Positions 8,065 through 17,248 are shown, counted from the stretch's first letter. The stretch is DNA of 64,000 nucleotides from Mucilaginibacter_A sp964251965 (GCA_964251965.1 CAXULQ010000001.1:868001-932000), one strand, 5' to 3'. Made by a program: numbers and translations. Notes: generated from the sequence alone by a model not told the origin.

Positions 8065-9207
8065 TTATGCCTGTACTTTGGCCAAACAAATTTCTTTTAA
8101 TTTAGAAACCGTGTAATCTACTTCTTCCCGCGTATTGTATTTAGAGAAAGAAAAACGGATGGCAGGCCGTGCCGGGTTTGCACCAATACCTGTAAGCACA
8201 TGCGAACCAATATCAGTACCAGAACTACAGGCACTGCCGCCAGAGGCAGAAATCCCGGCAATATCCAAGCTAAAAAGCAGCATTTCTGCCATTTCCATCT
8301 CCGGGAAAGAAACATTTAAAACGGTGTATAAACTTTTTTCAGGATCGGTTTCGCCATTAAATTCAACTTCCGGGATAGCATCAACCAACTGCGCCATCAT
8401 GTAAGTTTTTAAACCCAATATTTGATTTCGGTGGGCTTCCATTTCGTCATAGGCAATTTGTAAAGCTTTGGCCAAACCGGCAATACCGTAAACATTTTCT
8501 GTGCCACCGCGCATATTGCGTTCCTGCGAACCACCAAAAATTAAAGGCTTTATTTTAATGCGATGGTTGATGTACAAAAAACCTACACCTTTTGGCCCGT
8601 GCAGTTTATGCGCTGCGCCTACTAAAAAATGCACTTTTAGCTTTTTTAGGTCATGCTGAAAATGTCCCATCGTTTGTACGGTATCGCAATGAAAAATAGC
8701 ATTGTACTGCTCGCACAAAAGCCCTACTTTTTCGATGTCCGTTAACGTCGCAATTTCGTTGTTGGCGTGCATCAGCGATACCAAACTGCGTTCGTTTTCC
8801 TGTAATAATTGCTCCAGATTTTCCAGGTTGATGTTTCCGCGTAAATCTACTTCAACAAAACTCAATTTAATAGTCCCGGCTTTTTCCAATGCTTTTAAAG
8901 TGTGTAACACAGCATGATGTTCAAGCTCACTTGTAATAGCATGCTTCAACCCTAAATCTGCAATGGCACAACGGATGGCCATGTTATCAGCTTCGGTTCC
9001 GCCTGAAGTAAAAAATATTTCGGAAGGAGAAGCATGCAACAAACCGGCAATGGTTTTACGCGCTTTTTCTACCACCGTACGGGCTTCGCGGCCATAAGAA
9101 TGAATGGACGAAGGATTACCGTAACAGCTTTCCATCACCCGGTAAACTTCTTTTAATACTTCCTGGTCGATTGGTGTTGTAGCAGCATTATCAAGGTAAA
9201 CTCTCAT
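8065..9207 (-). CDS. Cysteine desulfurase (class V aminotransferase, NifS/IscS type)
   Basis: 380 aa, standard length. N-terminal YLDNAATTP, the TSGGTEADNMA loop, the PLP lysine in GAAHKLHGPKG, and the mobile catalytic Cys in SGGSACSSG identify a group I cysteine desulfurase. It takes sulfur from L-cysteine through a PLP-dependent persulfide for Fe-S clusters, tRNA thiolation or cofactors. No iscU or other Fe-S gene is adjacent, so the acceptor cannot be named. It lies 34 bp downstream of glmM on the same strand and may be cotranscribed; that gap holds a TAAAAGAAGCAT copy. Confidence 0.92.
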   Translation of the reverse strand: MRVYLDNAATTPIDQEVLKEVYRVMESCYGNPSSIHSYGREARTVVEKARKTIAGLLHASPSEIFFTSGGTEADNMAIRCAIADLGLKHAITSELEHHAVLHTLKALEKAGTIKLSFVEVDLRGNINLENLEQLLQENERSLVSLMHANNEIATLTDIEKVGLLCEQYNAIFHCDTVQTMGHFQHDLKKLKVHFLVGAAHKLHGPKGVGFLYINHRIKIKPLIFGGSQERNMRGGTENVYGIAGLAKALQIAYDEMEAHRNQILGLKTYMMAQLVDAIPEVEFNGETDPEKSLYTVLNVSFPEMEMAEMLLFSLDIAGISASGGSACSSGTDIGSHVLTGIGANPARPAIRFSFSKYNTREEVDYTVSKLKEICLAKVQA

Positions 9208-9230
9208 AAATTTTACTGAAAATATAATGG

Positions 9231-9270
9231 TAAAAGAAGCATTATTCCTGTACTTGCAATGCTTCTTTTA
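9231..9270. repeat. Inverted pair of the 12-bp word at the end of glmM
   Basis: TAAAAGAAGCAT (9231-9242) and its exact reverse complement (9259-9270) are separated by 16 bp and can form a 12-bp stem. The second copy lies inside the last codons of glmM, encoding IKEAL. It could act as a weak terminator or processing site between glmM and the desulfurase gene. Confidence 0.75.
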
Positions 9271-10633
9271 TATCGGAAATTAATTTGTTGGCCAAACTAT
9301 TGGCCACTTGTTCTGAGTTTCCTTCAGAATAAATACGGATGATCGGTTCGGTATTTGATTTCCGAAGATGCACCCAATCACTGCCAAATTCTATCTTCAG
9401 CCCATCAATAACAGAATGCGGCTGTTTCTGGTATTTTTGCCGCATGCGTTCCAGCAAGTCGTCCATATCCATTTCCGGTGTAAGCGTAATTTTGTTTTTC
9501 GAGATGTGGTAATTAGGGTAAGTACTGCGCAAAACCGAAACCGAACGGCCAAACTTGGCCAGGTGCGTTAAAAACAATGCAATACCAACCAGCGCATCCC
9601 GGCCATAATGCAATTCGGGATAAATTACGCCGCCGTTGCCTTCGCCGCCGATTACGGCTTTTACATCTTTCATACGGTTTACCACGTTCACCTCTCCTAC
9701 TGCCGAAGCAAAATATTCGCCTTTTGCTTTTTCGGTTACATCTTGTAAAGCACGGGTTGAGGAAAGATTAGAAACGGTATTGCCAGGTTTATTTTTCAAC
9801 ACAAAATCTGCAACAGCAACCAGCGTATATTCTTCGCCAAAAAAATTACCGTCTTCGCACACAAAACATAAACGGTCCACGTCCGGGTCAACAGCTATTC
9901 CTAAGTCGGCTTTTTTTGATAAAACTTCTTTAGATAAGGCCAGCAAATTTTCGGGCAGCGGTTCCGGGTTGTGCGAAAAATTGCCATCCGGTTCGCAAGC
10001 CAATTCGTGGATTACCTCTACACCCAAAGCACGAAGTAAAGCCGGAACAAAAATGCCTCCGGTAGAATTTACAGCATCCAGCACTATTTTAAAATTGGCG
10101 TTGCGGATAGCTTCAACATCAACCAACGGCAAAGCCAGTATTAAATCGATGTGTTTTTGAAGATAAGAACTATCAAAGTTAACCTTACCCAAATGGTTTA
10201 CTTCCGCATAAACTACTTCGCCGCTTCCTGCCAGTTCCAGCACTTCGGCACCATCGGCATCATTAATAAATTCGCCCTCGTGGTTCAATAGTTTCAAAGC
10301 GTTCCACTGTTTAGGGTTGTGGCTTGCAGTGATGATAATTCCACCGCCTGCTTTTTCTATCGGAACAGCAATTTCAACGGTTGGCGTGGTAGAAAGGCCG
10401 AGGTCAACCACATCAATACCTAAACCTTGCAGCGTGCCGGTAACTAGGTTCAAAACCATTTGCCCGGAAATACGCGCATCACGGCCAACAACTACTTTTT
10501 TTATGCCTGTTTTTTTAATAACCCAACTGCCGAAAGCAGCCGTAAATTTTACAATATCTGCCGGCGTAAGTGCATTTCCGGCCTTTCCGCCGATGGTGCC
10601 CCGAATGCCGGAAATAGATTTTATGAGTGTCAA
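9242..10633 (-). CDS. glmM: Phosphoglucosamine mutase / phosphohexomutase
   Basis: 463 aa alpha-D-phosphohexomutase. The phosphoserine loop is TASHNPKQWNALK (about residues 100-112), the metal loop is DPDVDRLCF, the sugar-specificity loop GGEGNGG and the C-terminal phosphate-binding RKSNTEPIIRIY are all present. It interconverts glucosamine-6-P and glucosamine-1-P for peptidoglycan and LPS precursors. The SNTEP and overall layout fit GlmM-type enzymes of Bacteroidota, though phosphomannomutase activity cannot be excluded. It is divergent from the PAP2 gene, with about 150 bp between. Confidence 0.87.
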   Translation of the reverse strand: MTLIKSISGIRGTIGGKAGNALTPADIVKFTAAFGSWVIKKTGIKKVVVGRDARISGQMVLNLVTGTLQGLGIDVVDLGLSTTPTVEIAVPIEKAGGGIIITASHNPKQWNALKLLNHEGEFINDADGAEVLELAGSGEVVYAEVNHLGKVNFDSSYLQKHIDLILALPLVDVEAIRNANFKIVLDAVNSTGGIFVPALLRALGVEVIHELACEPDGNFSHNPEPLPENLLALSKEVLSKKADLGIAVDPDVDRLCFVCEDGNFFGEEYTLVAVADFVLKNKPGNTVSNLSSTRALQDVTEKAKGEYFASAVGEVNVVNRMKDVKAVIGGEGNGGVIYPELHYGRDALVGIALFLTHLAKFGRSVSVLRSTYPNYHISKNKITLTPEMDMDDLLERMRQKYQKQPHSVIDGLKIEFGSDWVHLRKSNTEPIIRIYSEGNSEQVANSLANKLISDIKEALQVQE

Positions 10634-10789
10634 GAATATCTGTTTTAGAAAACAAAAATACGAATAAAAGCAAAGCCTTTCTATACAATTTACGCCTGTT
10701 TGAACGGTTATTGGCTATATTCGCGCCATCAGGAAAACTACAAACTGGGTTTGGCCTGGAAATAATTCCTGATTACAAACAGCAAAGCC

Positions 10790-11356
10790 ATGCCCGACTT
10801 TTTAATGCAGTTTGACCAGCACTGGTTTCATTTGATTAATCACGACTGGGGCAACCCTTTTTTTGATTGGCTGATGCCTTTGCTGCGCACACCAAAAAAC
10901 TGGGTTCCGCTTTATGTTTTTATTTTGATTTTCAGCATTTACCGTTACCGTAAAATTTCAATTTTGATTATTGCATTGCTGCTGCTAAGCGTTGGCACCG
11001 CAGATTTTGTTTGTGTCCGCATAATAAAATCATACGTAAAAAGGGTACGCCCTTGCAACGACAAAGCTTTTGAACCAACGGTAATTAACCGCGTTCCCTG
11101 CGGCACCGGTTTAAGTTTTCCTTCTGCACACGCCAGCGATCATTTTGCAATTGCCGTTTTTTTAAGTTTAGCTTTTAAACGTAACTGGCGTTGGATTTGG
11201 GCTGCTGCCATTTTTTGGGCTGCATTAATTTGTTATGCACAAGTTTACGTTGGCGTACATTATCCGGTCGATGTATTGACGGGCGCAGCTTTTGGCGCAA
11301 TAGTTGGCTGCTTATACGGCTTAATTTACAACCGCCTTTACCTTAAATATTCATGA
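10790..11356 (+). CDS. PAP2-family membrane phosphatase
   Basis: 188 aa with about five membrane helices. The three acid phosphatase motifs are present in order: KRVRPCND, FPSAHASDHF (family PSGH) and YAQVYVGVHYPVD. In the third the usual SR is replaced by AQ while the catalytic His and Asp remain. Members dephosphorylate phosphatidic acid, phosphatidylglycerol phosphate or undecaprenyl diphosphate; the substrate is not decided by sequence. The stop overlaps the start of the ZIP transporter by 4 bp, so the two are a coupled pair. Confidence 0.85.
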   Translation: MPDFLMQFDQHWFHLINHDWGNPFFDWLMPLLRTPKNWVPLYVFILIFSIYRYRKISILIIALLLLSVGTADFVCVRIIKSYVKRVRPCNDKAFEPTVINRVPCGTGLSFPSAHASDHFAIAVFLSLAFKRNWRWIWAAAIFWAALICYAQVYVGVHYPVDVLTGAAFGAIVGCLYGLIYNRLYLKYS

Positions 11357-12063
11357 AGTCCTGGATTGTTTTCCCACTTTTCTTGAGTGCTTTTTTAGGT
11401 GGGGCAAGTGTTTTTCTGTTTAAAAAAGATATTGGCAAAAACCTCAAGCTTATTCTTTCTTTCAGCGGTGCTTATTTGTTTGCGATAACGGTTTTGCACC
11501 TCATCCCGGATGCTTATGAAAGCAAAGACCATTTCGTTGGCGTTTTTATTTTAGGCGGATTTTTATTCCAAATCCTTTTAGAACAGTTTTCTGAAGGGAT
11601 TGAGCACGGGCATGTCCATCATCATGCCCAGGAACATGGTGCTTTTCCGTTTGGCATCATGGTAAGTTTGTGTTTACATGCTTTTTTAGAAGGCATGCCG
11701 TTAGCAAAAACGCATCAGCAGGAACTGGTTTTCGGGATTGCCTTACACCATATTCCTGCCGCTTTTGCTTTGGGAAGTGTTCTTGTTCAAAATAAAATCC
11801 AAAAATCCAACGTGCTTCTTTTACTGGTTATTTTTGCGTTGATGACGCCAGGCGGATATTTATTAAGCAACGTTTTAAGTAGATCAATGGCTGGACTGGA
11901 AGTTTATTTTGCCCGGATTATGGGAATTGTAATCGGGATTTTCCTGCACATTTCTACGACCATTTTGTTTGAATCCAGCAATGATCATCATTTTAATATG
12001 CGCAAAACGATTGCCGTTCTTATTGGTTCTGGCATCGCCTTGATTGCTTTTTTTGCAGGATAA
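11353..12063 (+). CDS. ZIP-family metal transporter
   Basis: 236 aa with about eight membrane helices and a His-rich loop (EHGHVHHHAQEHG, about residues 79-91). The ligand helices HLIPDAYE, HAFLEGMPL and HHIPAAFALGS are the ZIP signature. ZIP proteins bring Zn2+ or other divalent metals into the cytoplasm. Its ATG overlaps the PAP2 stop (ATGA). Its stop TAA is the first three bases of a TAAAAACAGTAT copy which fills the 8-bp gap to the convergent MarR gene. Confidence 0.87.
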   Translation: MKSWIVFPLFLSAFLGGASVFLFKKDIGKNLKLILSFSGAYLFAITVLHLIPDAYESKDHFVGVFILGGFLFQILLEQFSEGIEHGHVHHHAQEHGAFPFGIMVSLCLHAFLEGMPLAKTHQQELVFGIALHHIPAAFALGSVLVQNKIQKSNVLLLLVIFALMTPGGYLLSNVLSRSMAGLEVYFARIMGIVIGIFLHISTTILFESSNDHHFNMRKTIAVLIGSGIALIAFFAG

Positions 12064-12071
12064 AAACAGTA

Positions 12072-12521
12072 TCAACCGCGCATTTTGTCCAGCAGGTTGC
12101 TAAGTGTTAAAGCTTCATCTTCGGTTAATTGATTTCCCAAAAAATCTTTCATCTTCAATTGTTCATCAATCAAAGAAAGAATCCGTAAACCTTCATCGCT
12201 GATGCGGATATCAACAGCGCGGCGGTCTTTAGAACTGGTGCATCTGGTCACTAATTTTTTCTGCACCAGCCGGTCAACAATACGCGAAGCATCGCACATT
12301 TTATCAATCATCCTTTCTTTTAAAAGGTTCACGGTTGCTGGGTTTGGATACTGACCGCGTAAAATCCGCAGAATGTTAAATTGTTGGTGCGTAATCTTGT
12401 GTTTTTCTAACTTGCAACGCAGCAAAGTGCTTATCCAACCATAAGTATAAGAAATATTAACTACAGCTTTATGGTAATTATCTTCAAATTTATTGCTGTG
12501 TATTTCTTTTTCCAGTTCCAT
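12072..12521 (-). CDS. MarR-family transcriptional regulator
   Basis: 149 aa with a winged-helix domain: QFNILRILRGQYPNPATVNLLKERM, then DRLVQKKLVTRCTSSKDRRAVDIRISDEG, which is the recognition helix and wing with the conserved DRR. MarR dimers usually repress their own and nearby genes and release DNA on ligand binding. Neither neighbour is an obvious target: the ZIP gene is convergent and the exonuclease gene downstream is on the same strand. Upstream sequence has a weak TAAATTTA -7-like box. Confidence 0.85.
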   Translation of the reverse strand: MELEKEIHSNKFEDNYHKAVVNISYTYGWISTLLRCKLEKHKITHQQFNILRILRGQYPNPATVNLLKERMIDKMCDASRIVDRLVQKKLVTRCTSSKDRRAVDIRISDEGLRILSLIDEQLKMKDFLGNQLTEDEALTLSNLLDKMRG

Positions 12522-12620
12522 AATTAATCATACTAACGTTGTAAATTTATAAGAAATTATAACCAGACAAGCAGATTTTATTAATCCAGTATCAATAAAG
12601 CATTAATTCAGGTATAGCCA

Positions 12621-12673
12621 ATGCTTCTTTTACCGAGTTAAAATTGATGTTTTTATGTTGATAAAAGAAGCAT
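12621..12673. repeat. Inverted pair of the 12-bp word, possible hairpin
   Basis: ATGCTTCTTTTA (12621-12632) and TAAAAGAAGCAT (12662-12673) form a 12-13 bp stem with a 29-bp loop in the gap downstream of the exonuclease gene and upstream of the MarR gene. It is the best candidate terminator for the nusB operon at this site. Confidence 0.7.
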
Positions 12674-12693
12674 CGGCATTATTCTTTAAATAT

Positions 12694-13632
12694 TCAATTT
12701 AGAATTTTTACGCGGATTTTGTCGGCAAAAAATTGCTTCAAATGCATTCCGTTTCCGTGCAAAGTCCAAATTTGCTGAGGCTGAACTTTGCTGATCAACA
12801 ATAAAATGTCTTCCCAATCCGCATGGTCGGAAATGTAAAGTGAATCTTGCGGATTGGTTTGCAGGTTTTTCCAGCCGGAAGCAAAAATCCGCCTTAAACC
12901 TGTTGCCCGAATATAACTGTGAAATGTAAACGGCGGCACCAGATAAATAAAGTTATTTTGGGTTTTGATGGACTTGCGGTCGTACAAACGATACTTGCAA
13001 TTTAGATAACCAAACTTTTCATAAATGCGGTTGATTGGTTCGATGTTTCTATGGACCAGAATTTCTTTCTGCGGACAAAATTGGTTAATCAATTGGATCA
13101 GCCGCTGACTTTTGCCTAAAGCATAAGCACCAAGTAAAATGTTAGAAGCAATATTGTTCAGTTTTTGGATCTCTGCAATTTGGTTTGGATGTTTAATTTC
13201 CGGGTTGGCAAAAGTAGTTTCTGTAATCAGCACATCTGCTTCAACCCATTCTAATAGTTCGCAAGTTGCGTCCGGCTGCAATTTAAAATCTCCGGTGTAC
13301 AAATATTTTACGTTTTGATATTCCATCAAAACCTGTGCAGAACCTAAAATATGCCCCGCAGGAATCATTGTGAGTTGTACTTCTTTTATCGTAAACTTTT
13401 GGTGATAAGCAACTGCATTTTTGATTTTCCCGGCACTTTTGCCATAACGCAATTCCATCAAAGCAAGCGTAGCAGCAGTTGCATAAACCTGGTGATTGCC
13501 GCTAATGGCATGATCAGCATGTGCATGGGAAATGACGGCTGTTTGAACTGGTTTAATTGGATCGAGGTAGAAATCTCCAACTGCACAATACAAACCGTTG
13601 CCTGTCAGTTCTAAAAAATATTCCTGGATCAT
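12694..13632 (-). CDS. Metallo-beta-lactamase-fold exonuclease (ligase-associated DNA repair type)
   Basis: 312 aa. The N-terminus has HAHADHA, the metal-binding HxHxDH motif, followed by AGHILGSAQ and YTGDF, a layout typical of the CPSF-like branch of the fold. The length and N-terminal sequence (LELTGNGLYCAVGDFYLDP) match the family annotated as ligase-associated DNA exonuclease, usually found with an ATP-dependent ligase and a helicase. Neither partner is visible here. The ATG overlaps the coaE stop by 4 bp, so it is the last gene of a run that begins with nusB. Confidence 0.8.
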   Translation of the reverse strand: MIQEYFLELTGNGLYCAVGDFYLDPIKPVQTAVISHAHADHAISGNHQVYATAATLALMELRYGKSAGKIKNAVAYHQKFTIKEVQLTMIPAGHILGSAQVLMEYQNVKYLYTGDFKLQPDATCELLEWVEADVLITETTFANPEIKHPNQIAEIQKLNNIASNILLGAYALGKSQRLIQLINQFCPQKEILVHRNIEPINRIYEKFGYLNCKYRLYDRKSIKTQNNFIYLVPPFTFHSYIRATGLRRIFASGWKNLQTNPQDSLYISDHADWEDILLLISKVQPQQIWTLHGNGMHLKQFFADKIRVKILN

Positions 13633-14228
13633 GCTTTTTCTGCCAAAGCCAGCAGTTGTTGGTGGATTTGCAAAACTTGCGGAATTACCATCGTTTGTGC
13701 ATCGTTCAAAATTACAAAATCAGCTTTTGCTTCTTTTTCTGGTTGCGGTATTTGTTTTTTTTCTCTGCGGAGGATTTCCTCTTCCGATAAATGATCACGT
13801 TGCATCACACGTTTCACCCGGACATCAAGCGCAGCCGACACTACAATTGTTTTGTTGCATTGCTGGTCCGATCCGCTTTCAAACAATAACGCTGCTTCTT
13901 TTAGCACATATTTTTTATGCTGATATTGCTCAGCCCATCGATCGAACGCCCGAAAAACTGCCGGATGAACCAACGCATTCAGCTTTTTCAGTTCTTCTTC
14001 CTGATTAAAAACAATGTTCGAAATGTGTTTCCGGTTTAAGTTTCCATCAGCAAAATAAGCTTCATTGCCAAAATTATGACGAATAGCTGCTACCAAAACC
14101 TCATCTTCCGTCATTACTTTTTTGGCATGAAAATCAGCATAAAAAACAGGAATGCCTAACAACTCAAATAACTTGCAAACGGTGGTTTTGCCGCTGCCGA
14201 TATTGCCGGTAACACCAATTTTGAGCAT
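13629..14228 (-). CDS. coaE: Dephospho-CoA kinase
   Basis: 199 aa with a P-loop (GVTGNIGSGKTTV, residues 5-17), the FYADFHAKKVM segment and the DHLSEEEILRR lid region. It performs the last step of coenzyme A synthesis, phosphorylating the 3' hydroxyl of dephospho-CoA. Length is normal. It abuts the YbbR-like gene by one base and overlaps the exonuclease gene by four, indicating tight coupling. Confidence 0.93.
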   Translation of the reverse strand: MLKIGVTGNIGSGKTTVCKLFELLGIPVFYADFHAKKVMTEDEVLVAAIRHNFGNEAYFADGNLNRKHISNIVFNQEEELKKLNALVHPAVFRAFDRWAEQYQHKKYVLKEAALLFESGSDQQCNKTIVVSAALDVRVKRVMQRDHLSEEEILRREKKQIPQPEKEAKADFVILNDAQTMVIPQVLQIHQQLLALAEKA

Positions 14229-15175
14229 TACTTGCGAACAATGAAATTAATATTCTTGGGCTGCACGCTTATGATATTGCAGTAATCAGGCTGTTGTTTC
14301 AGTTTTACAGGTAACGTAACCATTCCGTTTTTTTGCCAGGAATCCAAATCGGCAACCACTTCAAAAAAATCGGTATTTACATCCGTATAATTATTAAGCG
14401 AAACCATGAAGGTAACTTTTACTTTCTTCGGGAACAGCATTACTTTGCTATAAACCTTGTTGTTGATCAGTTTTATCGGAACCTCCAATGTTTTCTCTGT
14501 AAATTCATCAACCGGAATACTTACGTTCACCGTTTTTGGATAAATACTTACATTGTTTTCTTTGGGCAAAACCAAATTTAGCTTTGAACTGATATCGTCA
14601 TTTACATTTTTTAAGATCAAAGAATCTGTTTGCCAACTGGTTATAGAATCTACATAAGCCGCCGGCCCGCTAATAGTTACAAAATTTGGTTTGAGGTTGA
14701 TATCATCAGAACGCGCATATTGTTGCTGATAATTGATATTGTACTTGAGCACAATGGGCACTTTTTTTACCTTTCGGGAAGTAAAATCAAAATAAACCGT
14801 ATCCGGACTAAAAGAAATAATTTGCTGGCTTTTATCAGCTTTTTGATTGATCTGTGCCAACTGGTTGCTTAAAACAATAAAGTTTTGAGTTTCCAATTTT
14901 TTCAAATCCACACTAACACTTCTGTTCCCAGAATTGAAGTTCGAAAACAGTTTTTGCCAGCCGCTTCCTCCAATTATCGCAGTAACCGTATCAGCCTGCA
15001 AAGCATAAAAGGCTTTTCGCAACGGCTGATTTTTAAAATTTAAAACTACTTTAACCGGGAAAGTATAAGTGTTAGACATCGCAACAAATATCCAGGCAAC
15101 AGCCGCCAAAATTAAGCAGGTAAAAAAAGCAGAAACCTTTCTGCGTTCTGACCTGGATAATTTGATAATTGCCAT
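14228..15175 (-). CDS. YbbR-like (CdaR-type) domain membrane protein
   Basis: 315 aa: a short basic N-terminus (KLSRSERRKV), one membrane helix (FFTCLILAAVAWIFVAM, about residues 17-33), then repeated extracytoplasmic beta modules of the YbbR type. In Firmicutes YbbR/CdaR controls a diadenylate cyclase; in Bacteroidota the role is not established and no cyclase gene lies nearby. The start codon is embedded in the dispersed word: TAAAAGAAGC directly precedes TGG, so the word's last two bases are the first two of the ATG (15173-15175). Confidence 0.82.
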   Translation of the reverse strand: MAIIKLSRSERRKVSAFFTCLILAAVAWIFVAMSNTYTFPVKVVLNFKNQPLRKAFYALQADTVTAIIGGSGWQKLFSNFNSGNRSVSVDLKKLETQNFIVLSNQLAQINQKADKSQQIISFSPDTVYFDFTSRKVKKVPIVLKYNINYQQQYARSDDINLKPNFVTISGPAAYVDSITSWQTDSLILKNVNDDISSKLNLVLPKENNVSIYPKTVNVSIPVDEFTEKTLEVPIKLINNKVYSKVMLFPKKVKVTFMVSLNNYTDVNTDFFEVVADLDSWQKNGMVTLPVKLKQQPDYCNIISVQPKNINFIVRK

Positions 15176-15252
15176 GCTTCTTTTATCGTTATAAAACTGA
15201 TAAAACGATTATTCGCACCTTTAAACAATGCCCTAAATAATCCGGTTAAAGT

Positions 15253-15576
15253 TTAAACTTTGGCCACCGGCTGGTTTAACAACCTGGAAGCTTCTAAAGA
15301 AATAGAACTTTTATCAAAACGGATTTTTACGTTGTTATCCACTTCAATTAAAATAGTTACATCGCCAACTTCTACAATTTTTCCGTGGATGCCTGCGCTG
15401 GTTACAACTTTGTCGCCTTTTTTCAGCTCGTCCACATATTTTTTCTGGTCTTTTTGCTTTTTAATTTGCGGGCGGATCATGAAAAAATAAAACACAACAA
15501 TAATTAATACGAGCGGAATGAATTGTCCGTAAGCACCTAAACCGCCCGGAATTTGTAATAAAATAGTTGAAATCAT
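15253..15576 (-). CDS. yajC: Preprotein translocase subunit YajC
   Basis: 107 aa with one membrane helix (FIPLVLIIVVFYFFMIRPQIKKQK), the FMIRPQ signature at its end, then the cytoplasmic GDKVVTSAGIHGKIVEV domain. YajC is an accessory subunit of the Sec translocase with SecDF. It sits between a DUF1573 gene (27 bp) and the YbbR-like gene (77 bp) on the same strand, an order common in Bacteroidota. Confidence 0.93.
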   Translation of the reverse strand: MISTILLQIPGGLGAYGQFIPLVLIIVVFYFFMIRPQIKKQKDQKKYVDELKKGDKVVTSAGIHGKIVEVGDVTILIEVDNNVKIRFDKSSISLEASRLLNQPVAKV

Positions 15577-15603
15577 ATTAATTTTTTGTTTTATGAATCG
15601 GAT

Positions 15604-16032
15604 TTATTTGCTTGTTTGTACTTCGCCAATTAAATGAATTAGCGTTTGGGCTGGGATTGTATTGGCAGTGATGGTGATTTGTTTATCTATCAAACCAGAT
15701 TTGCCTTCGCTGTTAAAAATAACTTTGATGACATCCTTTTGCCCGGGATTGATCGGTTTATTGGGCTTACTTGGAATCGTGCAACCGCAGCTTGCAACTG
15801 CATCGGTAATAATTAAAGGCGATTTGCCCGTGTTTATAAAACTGTAACTGTAGCTAACTTTGTCGCCGGCTTTAATTTTGCCGAAATCGTAAATTTCTTT
15901 ATCAAACTTTAAAACCGGCGCGTTGCCAATTGTTGTTTTTTCTGATGCTGCCGAAGCATTCTGTTTTCCGTTTCCCTGGTTGCAGGCAGTAATTGAAGTA
16001 ACTATTGCCAGCAATATTAAATACTTTTTCAT
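15604..16032 (-). CDS. DUF1573-domain lipoprotein
   Basis: About 142 aa from the ATG at 16032; a start at 16041 would add MIF before the signal. A lipobox (SITACNQ) predicts lipid attachment at Cys. The body has KFDKEIYDFGKIKAGDKVSYSYSFINTGKSPL and VASCGCTIPSKP, the DUF1573 pattern, an Ig-like extracytoplasmic domain with a CGC motif. Function unknown. It lies between nusB and yajC in the same direction, with the start just 5 bp inside the nusB boundary. Confidence 0.85.
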   Translation of the reverse strand: MKKYLILLAIVTSITACNQGNGKQNASAASEKTTIGNAPVLKFDKEIYDFGKIKAGDKVSYSYSFINTGKSPLIITDAVASCGCTIPSKPNKPINPGQKDVIKVIFNSEGKSGLIDKQITITANTIPAQTLIHLIGEVQTSK

Positions 16033-16037
16033 AAAAA

Positions 16038-16985
16038 TCAATTTATTAATCCCCGACCGGATTTTCTAATTTTATTATTGTTTTTAAGGTCGGATAAAAT
16101 TTTATCTAAGATACCGTTTATAAACGAATTGCTTTTGGGCGTGCTAAACTCTTTGGAAATTTCCAGGTATTCGTTGATCGTTACCTTAACGGGAATGGAA
16201 GGAAAACCCATAAATTCGCATATCGCCATTTTCATCAACATCGTGTCCATCATGGCAATTCTATCAGCTTCCCAATTTTGGGTTTTGTTGCCAATCAATT
16301 CCTGGTATTCTTTATCATAACGAATGGTCTGCTGGAAAAGCGTGACTAAAAATTCCCGGTCTTCCACCCAATTCAAACTCAGTTCGGCCAGTTTATTTTT
16401 GGCAAATTCTTCGTACGAGAAATTTTTAAACGTTTTGGCAACCAAAGCTTGCAAAGTATCTTTATCAACCGGCCAGTTTAAAAAACGTTCTTCAAAAAAC
16501 TGTTCTGCCGTTACTGATTTGAGAATCAGTTTTTTAAAGATAAATTTGATGATATCTTTATCGGACTGAATAGAATCCGCAGAACTTTCTAAATAAGCCT
16601 TATATTCTGGTGCTTCTTTTAAGGCATAAAAAAGTGACCGTGCCATTTCCGGGTCGAAACTCCAATCCACTTTGTACTTTTTTAAAGCATCAATATATTC
16701 CTGGTTTTGGTGGAGGGAAACGATAAATTTATTTTGCAGGATTTTTTGGTTTGCTGCAAGATCATCTTCTGTTGGCAGATGTTTGTTGGCACGTTCTTCG
16801 GCATCAACTGCTGCGTATTGTACAATTTCGTTAATTAAAGAAAGCATCCAGATATACATTTCGAAAACCTTGTCAACACTTTGCAGCAGTAATTTCTCGT
16901 GTGAAGTTATTTCTTTGTTTTCGGATTGGTTATAAGCGTATAATGCCTGTAAAACCTTTACCCTGAGTTGCCTTCTGTTTAACAT
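16038..16985 (-). CDS. nusB: Transcription antitermination factor NusB (long Bacteroidota form)
   Basis: 315 aa. The N-terminus MLNRRQLRVKVLQALYAY and the C-terminal half (DRIAMMDTMLMKMAICEF, VTINEYLEISKEFSTPKSNSFINGILDKI) are the NusB fold; the middle is an insertion of about 150 residues that makes Bacteroidota NusB twice the usual length. NusB binds boxA RNA with S10 for rRNA antitermination. It is the first gene of the six-gene run ending at 12694. A one-mismatch copy of the dispersed word lies inside (16610-16621). Confidence 0.9.
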   Translation of the reverse strand: MLNRRQLRVKVLQALYAYNQSENKEITSHEKLLLQSVDKVFEMYIWMLSLINEIVQYAAVDAEERANKHLPTEDDLAANQKILQNKFIVSLHQNQEYIDALKKYKVDWSFDPEMARSLFYALKEAPEYKAYLESSADSIQSDKDIIKFIFKKLILKSVTAEQFFEERFLNWPVDKDTLQALVAKTFKNFSYEEFAKNKLAELSLNWVEDREFLVTLFQQTIRYDKEYQELIGNKTQNWEADRIAMMDTMLMKMAICEFMGFPSIPVKVTINEYLEISKEFSTPKSNSFINGILDKILSDLKNNNKIRKSGRGLIN

Positions 16986-17232
16986 ATCTTGTAAGAACGA
17001 TTTTGCGGGAAATCCTGTCCGGGCAAAATTTATTTATAAATCTGTCGGTTTGTAACCAGTCCAATAATTCTTTTTCTGATTACACCGAATCCTGTTTCTG
17101 CCGCAAAAGTAGTTTTTTAAAGCACGTTAAGCAAATGTTTCCATCTCAATTTCGATCTGCCCGATAATTTTTACCCGATAAAAACAGCATGGTTTACTTT
17201 ATTTGCAGAACAACAAATGCAACCGGGTTTTT

Positions 17233-17240
17233 TAACTTTG
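17233..17240 (+). promoter_or_regulatory. Possible -7 box (TAACTTTG) of the ABC exporter gene
   Basis: Matches TAnnTTTG and ends eight bases before the ATG at 17249. If real, transcription would start at or just before that ATG, making the upstream in-frame ATG at 17189 non-coding. Confidence 0.4.
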
Positions 17241-17248
17241 CAGCAGCA

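Noticed and set aside
17189..17248. Longer start of the ABC exporter
   Set aside because: The first 20 residues are unlike the family, and a TAnnTTTG box lies between the two ATGs; the start at 17249 fits better.
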